In this document: positions 46,868-59,020 of the stretch, piece by piece
Position numbering within the stretch: the stretch's first letter is position 1
How the letters are laid out: the number at the start of each line of letters is the position of its first letter
Translations under genes and position numbers: made by a program
Origin: Siphlonurus alternatus
Taxonomy: Eukaryota > Arthropoda > Insecta > Ephemeroptera > Siphlonuridae
Direction: 5' to 3'
Assembly (NCBI GenBank): GCA_949825025.1
Contig: OX463787.1
Location: 15,683,707-15,747,706 of the forward strand
DNA: 64,000 bases
Notes under the pieces: model-generated
What the model was told of the DNA's origin: nothing
The model's database searches: none
The model's input: only the letters and a program-made list of their open reading frames with translations

Positions 46868-48974
46868 CAGGCACGGACTGGCCTACCGATCCACCGAGCG
46901 TGGGTCGGTGGGCCGCGACAAAAGTGGGCCGCCGGGGCAAATGTGGGCCGCCGGCCACAAAGAAAAAAAAGAGGGTAAAAAAGAGAAAAGAAAGAGGGAG
47001 AAGGAGAAGGAGAAAAAGGAAAATAAGAACAAAATGATAACAACCAACTATTAGCGAAATTAAAGAGATTTTAAACCCGTGATGCATACAATGAACAATT
47101 ATTATTATATAATGGACCATTTTATCTTAATGTAGAGCTCCTATCAGGAAAAAAAAAATGAGTTAGTATTTTCTAAAAATCGTTCAAGTGATCCACCGTA
47201 TATCGAACCGAAAAAAAATCTATCTCACATAAACGTTTGCCAGAAAATAAATCCAAAGTCAGAGTAAACGAGTCGCTTAACATTTTAAGGCCTTACCTAT
47301 ATATATAACCAAAACACTCGAATATCTCGAAAAAATAAACCCTAGGTCTTAGGTGATATGAAAAAAATATAGCGATGTTCTGTGACACGAGCTTTAACCT
47401 TTAACCAAAAACCAATTATTTTTTTTCGCTCGAATCCATTTATCCGTAAAAAATAACAGTCTAGCAATGTTCATTCCCATAAGAGTTTTTCTTTATTTTT
47501 GTACGGAAAAATGGATTGGAGCCAAAAAATTTGGTTGGTCATAGAACCAAAGAATTAATATTTTTTCTATGATAGAAAATCGTTATATTTTTCATACCAC
47601 CTAACGGTGTATTCTTTTCTTTTATTTTTAAGATATTCGAGGGTCTTTGTAAACGACACGTTTGCTGTAACTTTGGAATTTTTTCTGGCAAACCTATGTG
47701 AGATAGAATTTTTTGGATTTCGATTTGATATGGAGGACCACTTGAATTATTTTAAAAAAAATACTAACTCAACTGATAGGAACCTCATAGGAACTCTACT
47801 TTAAGCTGAAATTACACGGTACAAAATTTCAAATTATTGAACACTGCATTCAATTTTTCATTTTTTATAAGAAAATTTCCACGCTATTTGTTTGTATTAT
47901 ACAGACTTTATTTATTTTTTTTTTTTGTAAGAAAATATTGATAAAAAAAATGTATCATCATGTAATAACGTCTTACATAAATCAAGGAATTTATATACAG
48001 TATGCCTGGTATACTGCGCTCGTGATGTTATATGAAAAATCAGGTCTTTCTAAGTACTATGGGAGTTTTATCCAGGGCAGACTATATATATGCGACCCAG
48101 GAAATTTTAGTACTTTCAAATAAAGTTAAATCACTAAATTTGGAATAATAAAAAAAAGCTACATCATTATATTACATTACAATCAAGTGGAAATTAACAT
48201 GCATCAGAAAAATATTTCAGACATTAAGAGATTAAATTATTTTAACGAATTTTGGTTAGATTACTTTGATGAAAACGGCATTAAAAATAAAATTTCACTA
48301 CAAAATGAAAAAAAAAAAAAAAAAAAAAATGTAATAAACATTTATTCTTAAAAAAAGGGCATTTCAATTTTAATTAATGCAGAAGGAAATTAAAAACTAA
48401 CTAAAATTTAAACTTGTATACAAGTACTCAAAATTACGTATAATATATTAAGAAAATTCCATTTTCAAACTCGTACGTAATTAATTTAAATACTCGGTTT
48501 ATTAAGTAATTATTAATATACTTATATTGCATGTTACACAGTATTTTTAGTCTTGTCTTGATTTATATTTTGTCAAATGGACACGCGCTTTTTTTTTTTG
48601 ACACGTGACAAAATATATTTTTATATTAAAATTATGTGTTTAATGACACATAATTTTAAATATATTTTTAAAACCAATTGTATTTGCAACTAAAAAAATA
48701 TTTAGTAGTCTCATTTTTTTCCTTTAAAAACATAATTGTACATAGGATTTCTATGAAGTATCATTAAATAATTTATTTCAGTTTTTAGTGTAATTTGATA
48801 AAAAATTTAGTGATATTTAGTGAAAATTCTAGTGAAATCCTAAAAAAAATCGCGCCTGCGGCGGGCTACTGGGGGGCTACGCCCCCCAGACCCCCCTTTC
48901 GAGTGCTAGCCTCCGCCTCTGTGGGCCGTCGTTCCTTCTTGCTCGGTGGGCCGTTGCGACCCAGTCCGTGCCTG
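46868..48974. mobile_element. 2.1-kb hAT-type element, CAGGCACGGACTGG ends, with nested insertions
   Basis: 2107 bp with the 8-bp duplication AAGACAGA on both sides. Ends CAGGCACGGACTGGCCTACC and CCCAGTCCGTGCCTG, then GGTCGGTGGGCCGC / GCTCGGTGGGCCGTTGCG further in. No transposase frame survives. A 670-bp TTAA-flanked foldback (47131-47800) and a TTACACGATACAA relic (47806-47980) sit inside. Confidence 0.8.
47131..47800. mobile_element. 670-bp foldback with TTAA at both ends, nested in the hAT element
   Basis: Outside TTAA on both sides; ends TGTAGAGCTCCTATCAGG and TCATAGGAACTCTACT. Arms of about 300 bases cover GTTTGCCAGAAAA / TTTTCTGGCAAAC and GTATTCGTT-like segments. The frame at 47607-47804 is one arm and not a protein. 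Confidence 0.65.
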
Positions 48975-48982
48975 AAGACAGA

Positions 48983-51238
48983 TGCATTTTTATTCCATGA
49001 TGGAAATATCCAGTAAGGAGAATATATATGTGCAAGCTCCTTGTATCCAGTTTCTTTGTCTATAAAAAATTGTAATTAGACGAAGATCTCTGATTTATAG
49101 GCTGTAGTTGTGAAACATTGAAAATTAATAACATTATTTCAACATTATGCTAATATCAGTATTAACTATTAAGAGAAAATTGTAACAATGTACAGTTGTC
49201 ACCTCTGAAAATTTCCCTTTGAGGCCCTTGTTAATCACCATGCTTCGCGTAACAGGGCATGGCATGGCGATTAATAATTGGTAAATTTTCTAAGGTGACG
49301 AGTATACAACCGTCATGATTTGATTTGTTTACTGAAATTCCAATTGTTGGATACATTACATTTATTACATTATAAGACATATTCCATACTTTGTTATAAA
49401 TATTATATATCTGGATTTGTCATGCAGGTATTATAAATTTTTTCTTATATATTGATATCTTTATCATCCTTAAAATTAAAAGGAAAAGTGGTGTGACGTC
49501 ATAGTCAAGCATCATCCATTCTTATGCTTACATGTTAAATAATTGCATGCCTATGACGTCACAGTGTTTTGCAACATCGCGGTGTTAGAGGATACATCTG
49601 AATATGTTATACTCGTGGTCCTCTATCCAAATCAAAAAAGCCAATCAGTTTGATCTTATGTACAGTATTTAATTGATTGGTCAATATGCAAATGCGACTT
49701 TACTAGTGGGTGTGTCAAACAATGTTTTCTATTATATAGTCAATAGAGTCTTGTAATCAGATATACAGATTGTCTTTGCACAACATAAAATACAGACAAT
49801 TGAACATCATTTATCATTGTTTTTTTATAGTATTTTCTTTAATGAAAGATAAGTATTGTAATAATTATATTGCAATAATAAGCGGTACTTTTGTCAATAA
49901 TTATATGTAATTGATTCAAATTCTACTTAAATGTATATTATTTAAAAAAATATTTCGTTCATCAATAGTTTAGTATTAAAATTTTTACTATTAAAAAATC
50001 AATTAAAAGTTTTTTTTTAAATAACATTATTATTTGTTTCATTATATTTTATTTTAATTTCACATAATTATTTTTAATATTGAATTTTTTAAAAACATAT
50101 TTTATTTTTTTTTTTACTTTTAATAAATACTAAAATGTGTCGATTAGTTACGTTTAACTTCAAAACAAGTAATCAGTGTCAGTGAATACTTTTGCGGAGG
50201 AAATTCTTTCTCCCGCCTTTTTTAAAGTTTGGATAAATCTTTCTTTCAGCTCTCAAATAAACAAGGAAGCTAGCCTGCAGAAATTGTTTCAAATGAAATA
50301 TAAATTGCATTCGATTGCACATTTTTTTTTCTACTTACAATATATCACATCATACATCTGAGTGTAATAATTATGATTATATTACATTTAGTGGTCAAAT
50401 CCAATAACAATCTGCGTTATGAGTCGTACAGATCATAAGTAGCAGGAAAATATTGTAACATTTTATTTTTACTTTATAATAAATCTACAATACGTGTATA
50501 TTTGTAAGCCAGAGTGTTAGAAAATTTCCAATTTTATTACGTTTTTAAAATTGTAAGTTGATATATCTGCATGGAGAACACTGATTCAATATATTATGAT
50601 GTGATTTATACCTTTCTCCGACCATCCTGACTGAGGTTTCCATAATTTCCTCAGTCTAAACAAATTCTGGGTAAGATTATTAGGCCACCCTCTTTAGAAA
50701 GAAAGTTATAAAATTGTATTAGGTGAGTCAGTGCCTGAGAAGTTTATATTTTAGTAATTTTGATTGAACTGTTATGTTGGTAGTGAGCTAGTATCTACCT
50801 GAAAGTTACTAAAATTGTAAGTATAATAGCTCTGATACATTTTATGTGAACATTATTCATATCAGATATATGATAAAAAATATTATTATACTAGGTATTC
50901 ATCATTATATACATCTTGAAATCATTGTTAGTATGCAAATAATAAACATTATTAAAAAAATAAAAAATTAATAATTATTAAATTATTATTTGATATTGAA
51001 ACAATTACAATTTTTTAATTAATTTAATTTTAATATAAAAAAATTAAATTTATTTATTTATTCTTTTAATATTCTTTCATGGGAGTTCAATATTATATTT
51101 TATTTTAATTAATATTTTTTTAAAAATAATATAGCTTCCTTATTGATTGCTTTCATAATTTTAAAAAATTACTAATATGTGCAAGTTTGTCTTCCTGGGT
51201 TTTGATGATGTGCAAGTATATCTTGATTGGATATGTCC
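48983..51238. other. AT-rich intergenic DNA with two short palindromes
   Basis: A palindromic element at 49189-49313 has ends GTACAGTTGTCACCT / AGGTGACGAGTATAC. A hairpin at about 49492-49562 pairs GTGACGTCATAGTCAAGCA with TGCATGCCTATGACGTCAC. A SINE shred (CCATCCTGACTGAGG) is at about 50627. No gene seen. Confidence 0.4.
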
Positions 51239-51246
51239 ATTATAAT

Positions 51247-51847
51247 AAGAGTTTGCAAAAATAGTTATTTTTAACAAAATAGTCGCCTAAAAAGTCGCTT
51301 ATATTTCGCAAAATAGTCTGCCCAAAAATGATGAAATTGGGTGTGTAACGATAAATTAACGGTCCATATAGGTCTAGGAGTCGGTGGAATTGCAATGAGA
51401 AGTTTCTGGGGACGTAAATCAAGTATTCGTGCTATAATTTAAGCCAAAAAGTGCCATGAAAGCAATATCTCCCGGGGGAGAGTGAACGTGACAAGGTAAT
51501 AAAGATAACTGATTTTTTTCTTTTTTTTAGAATTTAGTCTTGCAGGGCGCACCACAGACCACTCGAACAACAATGTGTTAGGCTCAAGATTCATATGGTT
51601 GACAGAAACATGCAAAGTTTTGGAAATTTAGGCATGGAAATGACCGTAAAATCGAGGAAAAAGCATAAAAAGTCGCAAAATAGTCGGATTTTTCTAAAAT
51701 AATCGTTAAATAGAGAAATAGTCGCAAATAGTCTCTTTTTTTATTAGCTCTATTAGTTCAGTTACATGAGATCTGTGGACATCTGCAATAAAAACATCAA
51801 CAGTCTCAAAATTAAAAATAGTCGAAAGTCTATTTTTGCGAACTCTA
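51247..51847. mobile_element. 601-bp hAT-type element with ATAGTCG subterminal repeats
   Basis: 8-bp duplication ATTATAAT on both sides. Ends AAGAGTTTGCAAAAATAG and CTATTTTTGCGAACTCTA. The motif ATAGTCG or close variants recurs many times near both ends, as expected for transposase-binding sites. No coding frame. 51848-52240 shows nothing. Confidence 0.8.
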
Positions 51848-52507
51848 ATTATAATATATAATACGTGATCAATGTGAAATTATAACTAGCAGTAAATTAT
51901 ACCAACAAAATAAAGTCACTTACCGAAGTACGAGCACACATAGTCGAATGATCACAAACAATATTCTAGTATTACTGGAAGACTGTCTATTTGATGTATT
52001 CTGCATTTGTTTGCCCAACTCTCAAAAGTTTGTAATGAAAGAACGAGATGGATTCTCGACAGTCACTCATGACAATGCATTTTAGTTTTTCTACAATTTT
52101 ACCTCCTGTTGCAGATTTCAAGGTAACATTTTTTAGTGATGGTTAATTGTTTTGTTTTCTTTTATGATGCAGTATTGTCGTATTTGTTATTAACAACATA
52201 TTGCGTGTTAAAAAAAAAAACAAAAAAAAAAAAAACAAAGTAGTGGGTGCGATTTGCGAAGAGAGTTATCCAGGTTTCTCACTAACCACGTTTAGTGTCA
52301 TTAATTAAATTAGGCTGGCGCTAACCGCGGTTATATATAGTGAGAAATCTGAATAACTTTCTGGACTCTTTCATGAAACGTATTTTGTTTATGAACAATC
52401 AAGTAATGAATTTTATTATTTAAATAAAAATTTATTTAAAACGGTTGAGCAATGTGGGGAGTTGTATTTTCTGCCATGATGAATCAAGTGTTCCACTAAA
52501 CATAATA

Positions 52508-52836
52508 ATGGACAACATATATGAAAAATTTTTATTGCAGAAATGAATAGATGGCACCAAATTATGCTACTCTGAATTTTTTCAGATTTTTTTGAAACCC
52601 GGAACTATTTTTAAATTATTATTTAAAGTCCTGTGATTTCAGTTGGCACCCCTGCAGCCTTAATAAAAAGGATAGCGACTGGACGCCTATTGACGCCTCC
52701 AGGGGGCGTGGCCGCACTTTCAATAATTATTTAAAAATAGTTCTGGGTTTCAAAAAAATCTAAAAGAATTCAGAGTAGCATAATTTGGTACCCTCTATTC
52801 ATTTCTGCAATAAAAAATTTCATGTTTGTTGTCCAT
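52508..52836. mobile_element. ATGGACAACATATATG palindrome, subfamily B
   Basis: Ends ATGGACAACATATATGAAAA and TTCATGTTTGTTGTCCAT; arms with ATTGCAGAAATGAATAGATG; centre GACGCCTCCAGGGGGCGTGG. A diverged TTCACGAAGC-type palindrome (52245-52370) lies just before it. 52837-53470 is plain AT-rich DNA. Confidence 0.75.
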
Positions 52837-53472
52837 TCTTCTAGTATATATTAGGAGTAATAACGAATTATTGAAATAATTGTTATAAAATACATTAATA
52901 TAAGCTCTTAATCATTTTTAATGTATTACATTAATATGCATAAACACGTTTTGATGGTGGACAAAGAGTATATTCCTTTACAGTATAAATTTGTTAATAT
53001 TACTTTACATACTCGGTATAAAATTTAATTGAAATTTCTATTTACATTTTAGCAATATTGCAATTTTGGGCGTGATTACTACTATAGCTTTTTATTTATT
53101 TATTTATTTTTTACAATTATTAAATAATTTTGACAAAGTTCAGAATATGATATTAACAATATTTATTTTCACTTTTTAAGAACAATTTTAGTAAAAAAAT
53201 TTAAATACTAATTATATTTCATTTAATTTATTATTAATTAATATTTAAAATAATTTAATCATTTATTATTGATCAAATTTTTAACTTTAATATTGTTATC
53301 TTAATGACTTGAATTGGTCCTTGGGTATTTTTAGGTTCAGGAAGTCTCTCCATATCTAGTTCACTGATATAATTATTCAAATTACATAGCATATATGTTT
53401 ATGAACACGTGCACAATTAATACGTTTATAACATTGCCAAAATATAATTTTATTTAAAAAAAATTTTAACAA

Positions 53473-53790
53473 TAGAGTATTGTCCTCAAATTTTTTTATT
53501 GCAGAAATGGATAGAGGGTGCAAAGTTATGCTACCCTGATTTTTTTCAGATTTCTTAGAGCCCGGGAACTATTTTTAAAAAATGATTGAAAGTCTTTTTC
53601 GTGACGTCACGAGACGCCGCTCCTTAATAAAAAGATAGGACCTGCCGCCGCGTGACGTCACAAAAATTACTTTCAATAATTTTTTAAAAATAGTTCCAGG
53701 TCTCAAAAAAATCTGAAAAAAATCAGGGTAGCATAACTTTGCACCCTCTATCCATTTCTGCAATAAAAAAAATTGAGGACAATACTCCAT
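53473..53790. mobile_element. ATTGCAGAAATGG palindrome, subfamily A, copy 2
   Basis: Almost the same as 3115-3433: ends AGAGTATTGTCCTCAA / TTGAGGACAATACTCCATT and two TGACGTCAC sites near the centre. A C/G-rich shred at about 54110-54230 after it resembles the repeat around 26.2 kb. Confidence 0.75.
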
Positions 53791-54565
53791 TCTTTCTGTA
53801 CAATAATTTACAAATTTACATAATTTACATTTTTTTTTTCATTTTTTTAATTGTTTTTTAATATTGATTAGATAATTTCGGTCATATATCATATAATAAT
53901 CATGTTTTCTGTCTATAAAATTTAAAAATGAAACATTTTTAGGAAGTATTATTTTCGGTTTCGATTATCTCTGATGAAAGCAAGTAAAAATGGAATACAG
54001 AGTATATTAACTTATTTAGTTTATATATTATATTCCATATAATTTGGAATTTTATATTTTAATTCCAAATATCATTTATATCATAATCAGATTTAGCGCA
54101 TGGTTCTGGGGTGTGTGGTGGCGGTGCCCTATCTCGCAATGTTAAATTTGGGGAGGGAAAGGGGAGCGATGGTTGGGGGGTGGTAAAATATTAAATCTAT
54201 TTTGGGACCTTTGAGGGGGGGGGGGGAGAACGCACCTGATCATAACCCTTATGCAAATTAAACGTTGGATCGCTACTTAACATTTTAATTAATAAATTAA
54301 TTGTAATTACTTGCTTCAATTATTAAAATAATTTATTTTTACTGAAGTATACATACCTTATTATCAAAATAATCTTCGTTACATATTATACTGTAAACTA
54401 TATGTTTGCAATGATTTATTAATTACAACACGTTGAATACTAAAGATAGATGTCGGTGAAACAGCCTGGCTAGAATCTCGACAGTAATTCGTTCAAGTTA
54501 GATAAGAAAATGTCCTTACTGATAAAGAATCATTCGATGCTTATCATCTTAAGATTTTAGCTTAA

Positions 54566-55015
54566 GGCTTAACCTGAGAAATTTGGACGAAAAATTCGCT
54601 ACAACAGATTTTCTTCAAATTAATTTAGTGGACTTACAACAATCGTCAAATTAGCTCTGAATTTTTTCGGAATTTTTTAACCGTTGGTTTAATTACAATT
54701 AATTTATTTAAATGAGAATTTTGTATCCTTCCAATGTTAAATTTGTTAATTAGCATTGCAAAAAAACTATACAACAGATTCTTTTACTTTATTTTTTTAC
54801 TAAAACCTAATATTTTAGACTATTTTTCTGAATTGTTTTCATATATTTCGAACCGTGGCGATGATTGTTTTCCATATGGGATGAGAAATGTGGCAACGCT
54901 CTCAAGGACTGTTGTCACCACCCCCTTCTAACAAATTATTCGCATTCCAATGCAAACAGTGTTGCCAGTATAGCCACGCCTCTTGCCCTTGACAGACAAA
55001 TTCTCAGGTTTTACC
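54566..55015. mobile_element. TTAA-flanked MITE, GGCTTMACCTGAGA family, copy 2
   Basis: 450 bp; TTAA on the left and TTCA on the right. Ends GGCTTAACCTGAGAAATTTG and CAAATTCTCAGGTTTTACC. It shares GAGAAATGTGGCAACGCTCTC with the copy at 15984-16435. Confidence 0.65.
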
Positions 55016-55204
55016 TTCAATTAAATTACGTGCCACTTACTGTTAATTCTCGTATTTCTTTTATAATTAAAGTATGTTTTGTTCTAGGCCAAAAGTTTTA
55101 ACATTTATTTTTTAATCAAACCCTATTGGGTACATCTACTTACTAATTACATACTACTTTGAAACCCCGAACCTTCCGAAACCCTAACTAACCTAACTTG
55201 AGCG

Positions 55205-55512
55205 TTTCGCGGGCTCTTCCGGAACGGGAATGGCCACGGCCTTGCAATAAATCTAGGCATTTGCCTGTGACTGAGGGAAACGTGAAAACCTCAGCCAGGA
55301 TGGACGTTACAGCTTTTGTCAATGAACCGGAAGTGCAATGGTTCAAAGCCAGGGGAATCACATAGTGGAAAAGCGCAACGATTTATCCCTGGGTGGGAAA
55401 CATGGTTTTTGTTGAAAATGGTCACTCATCCAACTACTAACCAAGCTCGGTGTTACTTGACTTTGGTGATCTGACGAGACCCGGTCAAGCGCACTGTGCC
55501 ACACCTCTCACA
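55205..55512 (-). repeat. SINE with a 5S rRNA-like head, diverged copy
   Basis: On the minus strand the head reads ACCGGGTCTCG, GATCACCAAAGTCAAG and GTTAGTAGTTGGATGAGTGACC-like sequence, i.e. a mutated 5S promoter region. The body has the CAGGCAAATG core. It belongs to an older or different subfamily from 24606-24993. Confidence 0.65.
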
Positions 55513-55768
55513 TTACAATTGGAATTATACAACAAAGACTGAGAGCTTAGGCTAAATTAATACTTACAAAGCCATGTCCTCCACTTTGCACACCCATATT
55601 ACCTCTGGTGAGCCGGGCCGAGACAACAAGACACAATGTATAACTGCAAGCTCAGCAGTCACAGCCGGACGTGTCTCAGATGTAACCCGGCTCCTTACCA
55701 TGTTGTATGGAGAGGGAGGTAATACGCTCATTGTGTATGGAGTTACCCCGAGCTAAAGGTCAGCTTAA

Positions 55769-55941
55769 AGAGCACCATTTCCATAGAGCGATGTTGAACG
55801 GAACGGGGGGAGAAAAGCGCACGTGCTTCAATCTCGTATGGCAGCCATGTTAGTGATAAAATATCTCCCCGCAAAGCGAGGAAATCCCAAGCTTCTGATT
55901 GGCTGCGACACGCGATTTTCTCGCTCCATGAAAATGTACCT
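55769..55941 (-). mobile_element. TTAA-type MITE, GGGGCATTTCCATGGAGCG family, copy 2
   Basis: Inverted and diverged relative to 12711-12892. It keeps CCATTTCCATAGAGCGATG, AGAAAAGCGCACGTGCTTCA and CGCGATTTTCTCGCTCCATG. TTAA is at its left border. Confidence 0.55.
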
Positions 55942-56027
55942 TTTCTCAGGGTGCTCTATTTCGACTATGAGATACAATTCTCAATTTAATCCTATATATA
56001 TCAATATTGATTTATTACAATTAATGA

Positions 56028-56409
56028 TTTTTTTTTTTTTTTTACAAGGATACACCCCTAAGAGCTTACAGCTCGCGGCGGGGTACTGGGTAGGGATAAG
56101 GTAGGGAACGGATAGTGGCCACGGCCTGCATGCTTACGCGTCCCAGCATTCGCTGAGGTGAAACTGAGGGAACCGTGGAAAACCTCAGTCAGGACGGACA
56201 CCTCTACTTTTTCTCAATGGACCAAAGCGATGTCCAAAGCCTGGGGAACCACACACAAGTGCATCACTGCACTGGGTGGAAAGCGAGACGAATTTACCCC
56301 AGGGAGGGAGCAGCGTATTTTTTACTTGAAACGGTCACCCATCCAAGTACTAACCACGCTTGACGTAGCCTGACTTCGGTGATCTAACTAGAACCGGTCA
56401 ATGCACTGA
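56028..56409 (-). repeat. SINE with a 5S rRNA-derived head, copy 2
   Basis: Full-length inverted counterpart of 24606-24993, including the 5S-like head (CCGGTTCTAG, GATCACCGAAGTCAGG, GTTAGTACTTGGATGGGTGA). It starts at the poly-T tail at about 56028. Close match over the entire body suggests recent activity. Confidence 0.75.
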
Positions 56410-56417
56410 TTAAGACC

Positions 56418-56667
56418 AGAGACCCTACAGAGACCTTCGTGTCATATGGCCAGGGATTTGATCAGAGTTTCGCTGTTTCTGAGAGTGGCAGCGCTTCTAA
56501 ATGTTCGGCACGGCCCGGTTCTTGCTGGCTGAAATTGCACGCGCAGCCAGCGAGAACCGGGCCGTGCCGCTGCGATTCAGTGGCGCCGCCACTCTCAATT
56601 AAAGTGAAGCTCGGCCAAGCTGTTCAAATTTCTGGCCATTAGACACGGAGGTCTCTGTAGGGTCTCT
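56418..56667. mobile_element. GC-rich palindromic MITE, AGAGACCCTACAGAGACC ends
   Basis: Ends AGAGACCCTACAGAGACC and GGTCTCTGTAGGGTCTCT. The inner arms GGCACGGCCCGGTTCTTGCT and AGAACCGGGCCGTGCC form a strong stem. It directly abuts the 5' end of the SINE at 56028-56409. It is one of the most GC-rich spots of the window. Confidence 0.65.
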
Positions 56668-57723
56668 ACTCTACAGGGTCCCTGGATAAAGGTAGTACAT
56701 ATTTTAAAACTAAATTTTGTGATTATGTTATCGAACATTTGATAGTCCTATTAATTAGTTTTGTCATAATATCTTCGAGACAAAAATATTATTATTTAAT
56801 AATTTAAATATCAATTTTTGCAGACATAATGGAAGACTTGTGTCGATGTAGCTTACTAAAAGCATAAGTACACATAGCTTTAAATATAATAAACAAAATA
56901 AATAAAACATTGAATTGCTGGGAAATAATATTATAAAATAAATATAAATAAATCTCTGATAATTTATTGTATTCCATATTTAGTTATTATAATAATTTTA
57001 AGCTGATCTCTTTTGGACTATGACGTTACAACCTTTTTACAGCAGATTTTGTGGTATAAAATAATATAATAAATGAAAAATTAGCAATACATGTCTTCTA
57101 TTAATATTATGTAGTATTGTAATGTGTCAATTTGAATATATATTGTAAAATATTAAATATTTATATAATGAAAAAAATTGGGGGGAAAATTTTCTATTTC
57201 CTACGGTTGTAATTTTATAAATGCACATTCCATGCACGTGAAGGTGAGTTAAAAATATAAAAATATTAAATATTTTTTGCACAATAAAATATTTTTATTT
57301 TTTAAATGTAAAACAGTTTAAATTTTAAAACCATTTATTATTTTAAATTAAAATAGCAAATTTTCTTTTATTAATTGAATGTAATAAAAAATGTTAATAA
57401 ATTTAAAATTTAAATTGCATATATATTATATTTAATGTCAATGTTATAAATACTTTATATAATTTCTCTATGTCTACATGATTTTATCACATCAATTTGT
57501 ACTCGAACTTTTCTGTTTGATGTAAATTAAAGAGAATTTTATCAATTAACGGTATATATATAATTCTTTTGTTGAAATATGTAGGAACAATTGTTAATTG
57601 AAACAAAGATTTATGACATGCACTTGACGCAATATTTTTATAATCGGAGGACATGACAATTTTGTAAAATCGATCTCCTTGGCTTTACTACAATATTCTA
57701 ATCGCGAATAAACAAATGAGATA

Positions 57724-58041
57724 ATGGAGTATCGACCTCAATTTTTTTTATTGCAGAAATGGAAAGAGGATGCAAAGTTATGCTACCCTGTTTTTTTTCA
57801 GATTTTTTAGAGCCTGGGAAGTATTTTTAAAAAATTATTGTAAGTCCTTTTTGTGACGTCACGCGGCGGTAAGTCCTATCTTTTTCTTAAGGAGCGGCGT
57901 CTCGTGACGTCACAAAAAGAACTTTCAATAATTTTTTAAAAATACTTCCCGGCTCTAAAAAATCTGGAAAAAATCAGGGTAGCATAACTTTGCACCCTCT
58001 TTCCATTTCTGCAATAAAAAAAATTGAGGTCGATACTCCAT
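57724..58041. mobile_element. ATTGCAGAAATGG palindrome, subfamily A, copy 3
   Basis: Ends ATGGAGTATCGACCTCAATT and AATTGAGGTCGATACTCCAT, with matching changes in both arms relative to the other A copies. The two TGACGTCAC sites flank the centre. The preceding 56668-57723 is AT-rich without features. Confidence 0.75.
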
Positions 58042-58873
58042 TGGTATACAGGTATAACAAGTTACTTCCATCATGAAAATATTTCTAATACAAGTTTAAT
58101 TGTGTATGTGTTGTTAATTAGGAATAGACAAATTTTGCCATCTGGCAGTAAAATTTAATAATATGTTACAGATGAAAATAATTTTAATACTATCAATGTT
58201 TTATTTTTATAAAATATTCCAAATTTTGATTCTATTCTTTCAAGTCTATATTACAAGTTTATAAATTTATCCAGAAAATTGACAATTATGCATCATATAT
58301 AGGTAAAACATATCAAAATAGAACGAGGAAAATACAAAAATTATTATTGTTTAATTTTAATGAAAGTACGTGCAATGAAAATAATAATAATTATTAATAG
58401 AAATTAATTAATCGAGAAAGAATTAATACATACTTTGATAATGCAGAATTAATCAGAACTTGCTTTTCTTTACGTATCTCAATATTCAATACATACACTA
58501 ACCATACAACCCACTATAACTGAATGAATGCACTATATGACTGGCAGGCTTTCTATAGCCACGCGTTCAATAGGATGTTTGTATCATGACAATGTGGTAC
58601 AAAAAAACAATCATATGATCATAACAAAGGGAAATGCATTATTATTTTAACATCATAAAATACAGCTAGAATCTAATTTGTTTAACAATCACTTCGTAAA
58701 AAAAGGAAATTATGGCAACACTGTACACCTCGTGATATTACGAATGTTCTGCTTGTAAAATTTCAAATGTACACTTCAGGAAACTACGAATGTTATATCA
58801 GTTTGTTGGAGCTGCAGCTCTAATAGGCAAAGAGATGAAGATTTACAATTTCGGTAAAGATAACTTTATTGAG

Positions 58874-59020
58874 TGTGATTCACGAAGCAGTTAGCCAGGT
58901 TTCTAGCCACGTTTAGCTTAACCACGTTTAACTAGGTTGTTTAACACATAAAATAGGTATAGTTAAACGTGGTTAAGCAAAACGTGGTTAGAAACCTGGC
59001 TAGCTTCTTCGTGAATTGCA
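58874..59020. mobile_element. TTCACGAAGCAGTTAGCCAGG palindrome, copy 2
   Basis: Arms GATTCACGAAGCAGTTAGCC and GGCTAGCTTCTTCGTGAAT; internal CCACGTTTAACTAGG / GTTAAACGTGG. The flanking DNA 58042-58870 and 59021-59890 is AT-rich with no supported feature. Confidence 0.65.

Noticed and set aside
47607..47804. 65-codon frame reading like a membrane peptide
   Set aside because: It is one arm of the 670-bp TTAA foldback; the complementary arm exists at 47131-47400.
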